This document shows, piece by piece, positions 5,516 through 6,802 of a stretch of 6,802 nt of DNA. The translations under genes and the position numbers were made by a program. Positions within the stretch are counted from its first letter, which is position 1; the number at the start of each line of letters is the position of its first letter. The stretch is taken from contig DUOU01000270.1 of assembly GCA_012838685.1 (NCBI GenBank), forward strand, positions 1 to 6,802, in the 5' to 3' direction. The notes beneath the pieces are model-generated. The model worked only from the letters and a program-made list of their open reading frames with translations. It searched no databases and was not told the origin of the DNA. The DNA comes from Bacteroidota bacterium. GTDB lineage: Bacteria > Bacteroidota > Bacteroidia > Bacteroidales > VadinHA17.

Positions 5516-6703
5516 TTATTTTTCGGTATTGATTATGGGAGGTTCCGGATGGTTTTTTTCGCGAGACCTGAATACCCCCCTTTTCAGGCCATCATCGTCA
5601 TCCAGACTGGAGGTTATCTTCTGCACCACCTTGAAATTATTGAAAAATTCTTTCGCGAGAACCCTTAAAACCGTATATGACGGTATTCCCAGTATCATTC
5701 CACCTATACCCGCAAAGGAACCGAAAGCCAGAACAACGACAAATATCTCCAGTGGATGGGCCTTCACGCTACTGGAATAAATGATGGGTTGGAAGAAAAT
5801 ATTGTCGATTACCTGCGTGATGGCGACCACTATGGCCATATATACCATCAGCGGCCATACAACCGTTTGAAAATCCATATTTATATGCGACCCTACCCCC
5901 ATTATAAGGACTATGAAAAAACCTATCCACGGGCCCAGATAAGGTATTACATTCAAAACCCCGATAATTAACCCCATTACCAGTGCCTGCTGAAACTCTA
6001 TCCCAACAATTGTCATCCCGGTAGTGATTATTATCATTATACAGGTACTCTGGCATAAAATTCCCACAAAATAGCGGGTAAGAAGATGCGATATGGAATT
6101 GAGGGCCCTCGTAAACGCCTCGGTATGTTTGTCGGGTATCCACATCAGTATCGATTCATAGAAAAGATGCTGATCCTTTAAGAAGAAAAAGGTAATAAAC
6201 GAGAGGGCGAAAATCGTTATCACGACATTGCCGACAATTCCAAACGCTGAACCGATAAAATTCTGGAGCAGATTGACATTCAACACTCCGGATATCTTTT
6301 GCATAAGATACTCCCTGATAGTTATATCGTTGCTCAACTCACTGCTGAATGTCCTCAAAAAAGTCTCCAACCTGACCAATGGTTCTTCAACCAATTGAAC
6401 AATTTTGGCGCTGTCAATCGTGGAGAAGTAGTTTATCTGCCTTGTTACCAACGGAACGAACACCCACAAGAAAAGGAAAACAAGGCCCCATATCACAAGT
6501 AAGGTTATCAATGCGCTTAAAGCCCTCGGAAACTTAAACTTCTTGATCCGTATTTTACACAACAACTCAACCAACGGCCTTCCCATAATCGATAAAACCC
6601 CGGAGATGAGAATGTACGCGACTATGTTCCTGAAATACCAAGCCAGAAAAAGCAGCAACAAAACCGAAAGAAAAGCGGCTACACTTTTAACAGATATCTT
6701 CAT
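5516..6703 (-). CDS. AI-2E family transporter (PerM/YdiK/TqsA-like membrane protein)
   Basis: A polytopic inner-membrane protein of the AI-2E exporter/UPF0118 family. Members have been linked to autoinducer-2 export and to sodium/proton antiport, and most are functionally unassigned. The 395-residue length is typical. Hydrophobic segments fall at about 8-22, 26-42, 62-87, 150-177, 207-236, 238-268, 282-298 and 316-346, with a soluble, partly amphipathic stretch (about 88-148) between the third and fourth, as in the family. Signature segments are LIIGVLNVIPYLGPWIG (245-261), QVIDNIFFQPIIYS (297-310) and AHPLEIFVVVLAFGSFAGIGGMILG, read here as 315-325 plus 326-339. The C-terminal 30 residues are charged, with four consecutive aspartates (368-371), and are likely cytoplasmic. 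The ATG at 6703 is preceded by AGAGGA and, further up, by a TAnnTTTG box. It is convergent with pssA, and no AI-2 synthesis gene is nearby, so a role in AI-2 transport is not supported by context. Confidence 0.9.
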   Translation of the reverse strand: MKISVKSVAAFLSVLLLLFLAWYFRNIVAYILISGVLSIMGRPLVELLCKIRIKKFKFPRALSALITLLVIWGLVFLFLWVFVPLVTRQINYFSTIDSAKIVQLVEEPLVRLETFLRTFSSELSNDITIREYLMQKISGVLNVNLLQNFIGSAFGIVGNVVITIFALSFITFFFLKDQHLFYESILMWIPDKHTEAFTRALNSISHLLTRYFVGILCQSTCIMIIITTGMTIVGIEFQQALVMGLIIGVLNVIPYLGPWIGFFIVLIMGVGSHINMDFQTVVWPLMVYMAIVVAITQVIDNIFFQPIIYSSSVKAHPLEIFVVVLAFGSFAGIGGMILGIPSYTVLRVLAKEFFNNFKVVQKITSSLDDDDGLKRGVFRSREKNHPEPPIINTEK

Positions 6704-6721
6704 AATCCTCTATTGACACGA

Positions 6722-6729
6722 CAAAACTA
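6722..6729 (-). promoter_or_regulatory. Candidate -7 promoter box of the AI-2E-family gene
   Basis: On the minus strand TAGTTTTG (6729 to 6722) matches TAnnTTTG and ends 18 nt before the ATG at 6703, a placement like those of parA and pssA. The best upstream TTTG (6758 to 6755) is 25 nt away, longer than the usual 19-21, and the spacer contains a run of nine A residues (6742 to 6734). Function is inferred. Confidence 0.35.
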
Positions 6730-6801
6730 TCACTTTTTTTTTATTATCCGCCGGCAAATCTTACCTATTGCGTTGCCCGGTTCTTTTTGGCCAGGATAAA
6801 G
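6730..6801 (-). CDS. Possible C-terminal end of an upstream gene (unidentified, partial)
   Basis: One minus-strand frame is open from the window edge at 6801 to a TGA at 6732-6730. It encodes 23 residues beginning LYPGQKEPGN and ending in a basic tail (CRRIIKKK), a plausible protein C-terminus. The other two minus-strand frames also stop within this stretch (TAA at 6763-6761, TAG at 6767-6765), so the sequence alone cannot show which, if any, is the real gene end. No family is recognised. If real, the gene ends directly before the promoter box of the AI-2E-family gene. Confidence 0.2.
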   Translation of the reverse strand, partial: LYPGQKEPGNAIGKICRRIIKKK

Positions 6802-6802
6802 A

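Noticed and set aside
5769..6143. A 124-residue minus-strand frame within the AI-2E-family gene
   Set aside because: It overlaps the intact membrane-protein frame on the same strand and has an unusual Tyr/Asn/Gly-rich composition typical of frame-shifted reading of hydrophobic codons.

Overview
The window reads as an ordinary chromosomal housekeeping segment of a member of the Bacteroidota, probably order Bacteroidales. Several things point there. Matches to the Bacteroidota -7 promoter consensus TAnnTTTG sit just upstream of three genes. Shine-Dalgarno sequences are poor or absent at most starts. The gene set includes a plant-type glutaminyl cyclase exported as a putative lipoprotein and a short HAD hydrolase of a type I associate with Bacteroides. 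The taxonomic call is inference from gene content and promoter style; no marker RNA gene is present.

Layout, left to right. Positions 1-1496 carry a chromosome-partition operon on the minus strand: parA (726-1496) followed 14 nt later by parB (711 down to 1, cut by the window edge). A 327-bp AT-rich divergent intergenic region (1497-1823) separates it from a plus-strand diacylglycerol/lipid kinase (1824-2771). Converging on that gene are a minus-strand glutaminyl cyclase (2815-3945) and, 41 nt upstream of it, a small HAD hydrolase (3987-4463); these two probably form an operon. A 100-bp divergent promoter region separates the hydrolase from plus-strand pssA, phosphatidylserine synthase (4564-5295). 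A 220-bp convergent gap (5296-5515) holds an inverted repeat over the end of pssA and a two-copy degenerate tandem repeat. An AI-2E-family membrane protein (5516-6703, minus) and about 100 bp of its upstream region close the window; the last bases may include the C-terminal end of another minus-strand gene.

Functional links. ParA and ParB act together in origin segregation. The lipid kinase and PssA both touch phospholipid metabolism: the kinase can return diacylglycerol to phosphatidic acid, the precursor of the CDP-diacylglycerol used by PssA. They are not in one operon. The glutaminyl cyclase fits the known tendency of Bacteroidota to expose N-terminal glutamine after signal-peptide cleavage and convert it to pyroglutamate in the cell envelope.

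I found no CRISPR array, tRNA, rRNA, insertion sequence, toxin-antitoxin pair, defence system or other convincing undescribed system. The items most worth a second look are the tandem repeat at 5401-5509, the hairpin plus tiny upstream ORF before the lipid kinase, and the Ig-like domain joined to the glutaminyl cyclase.
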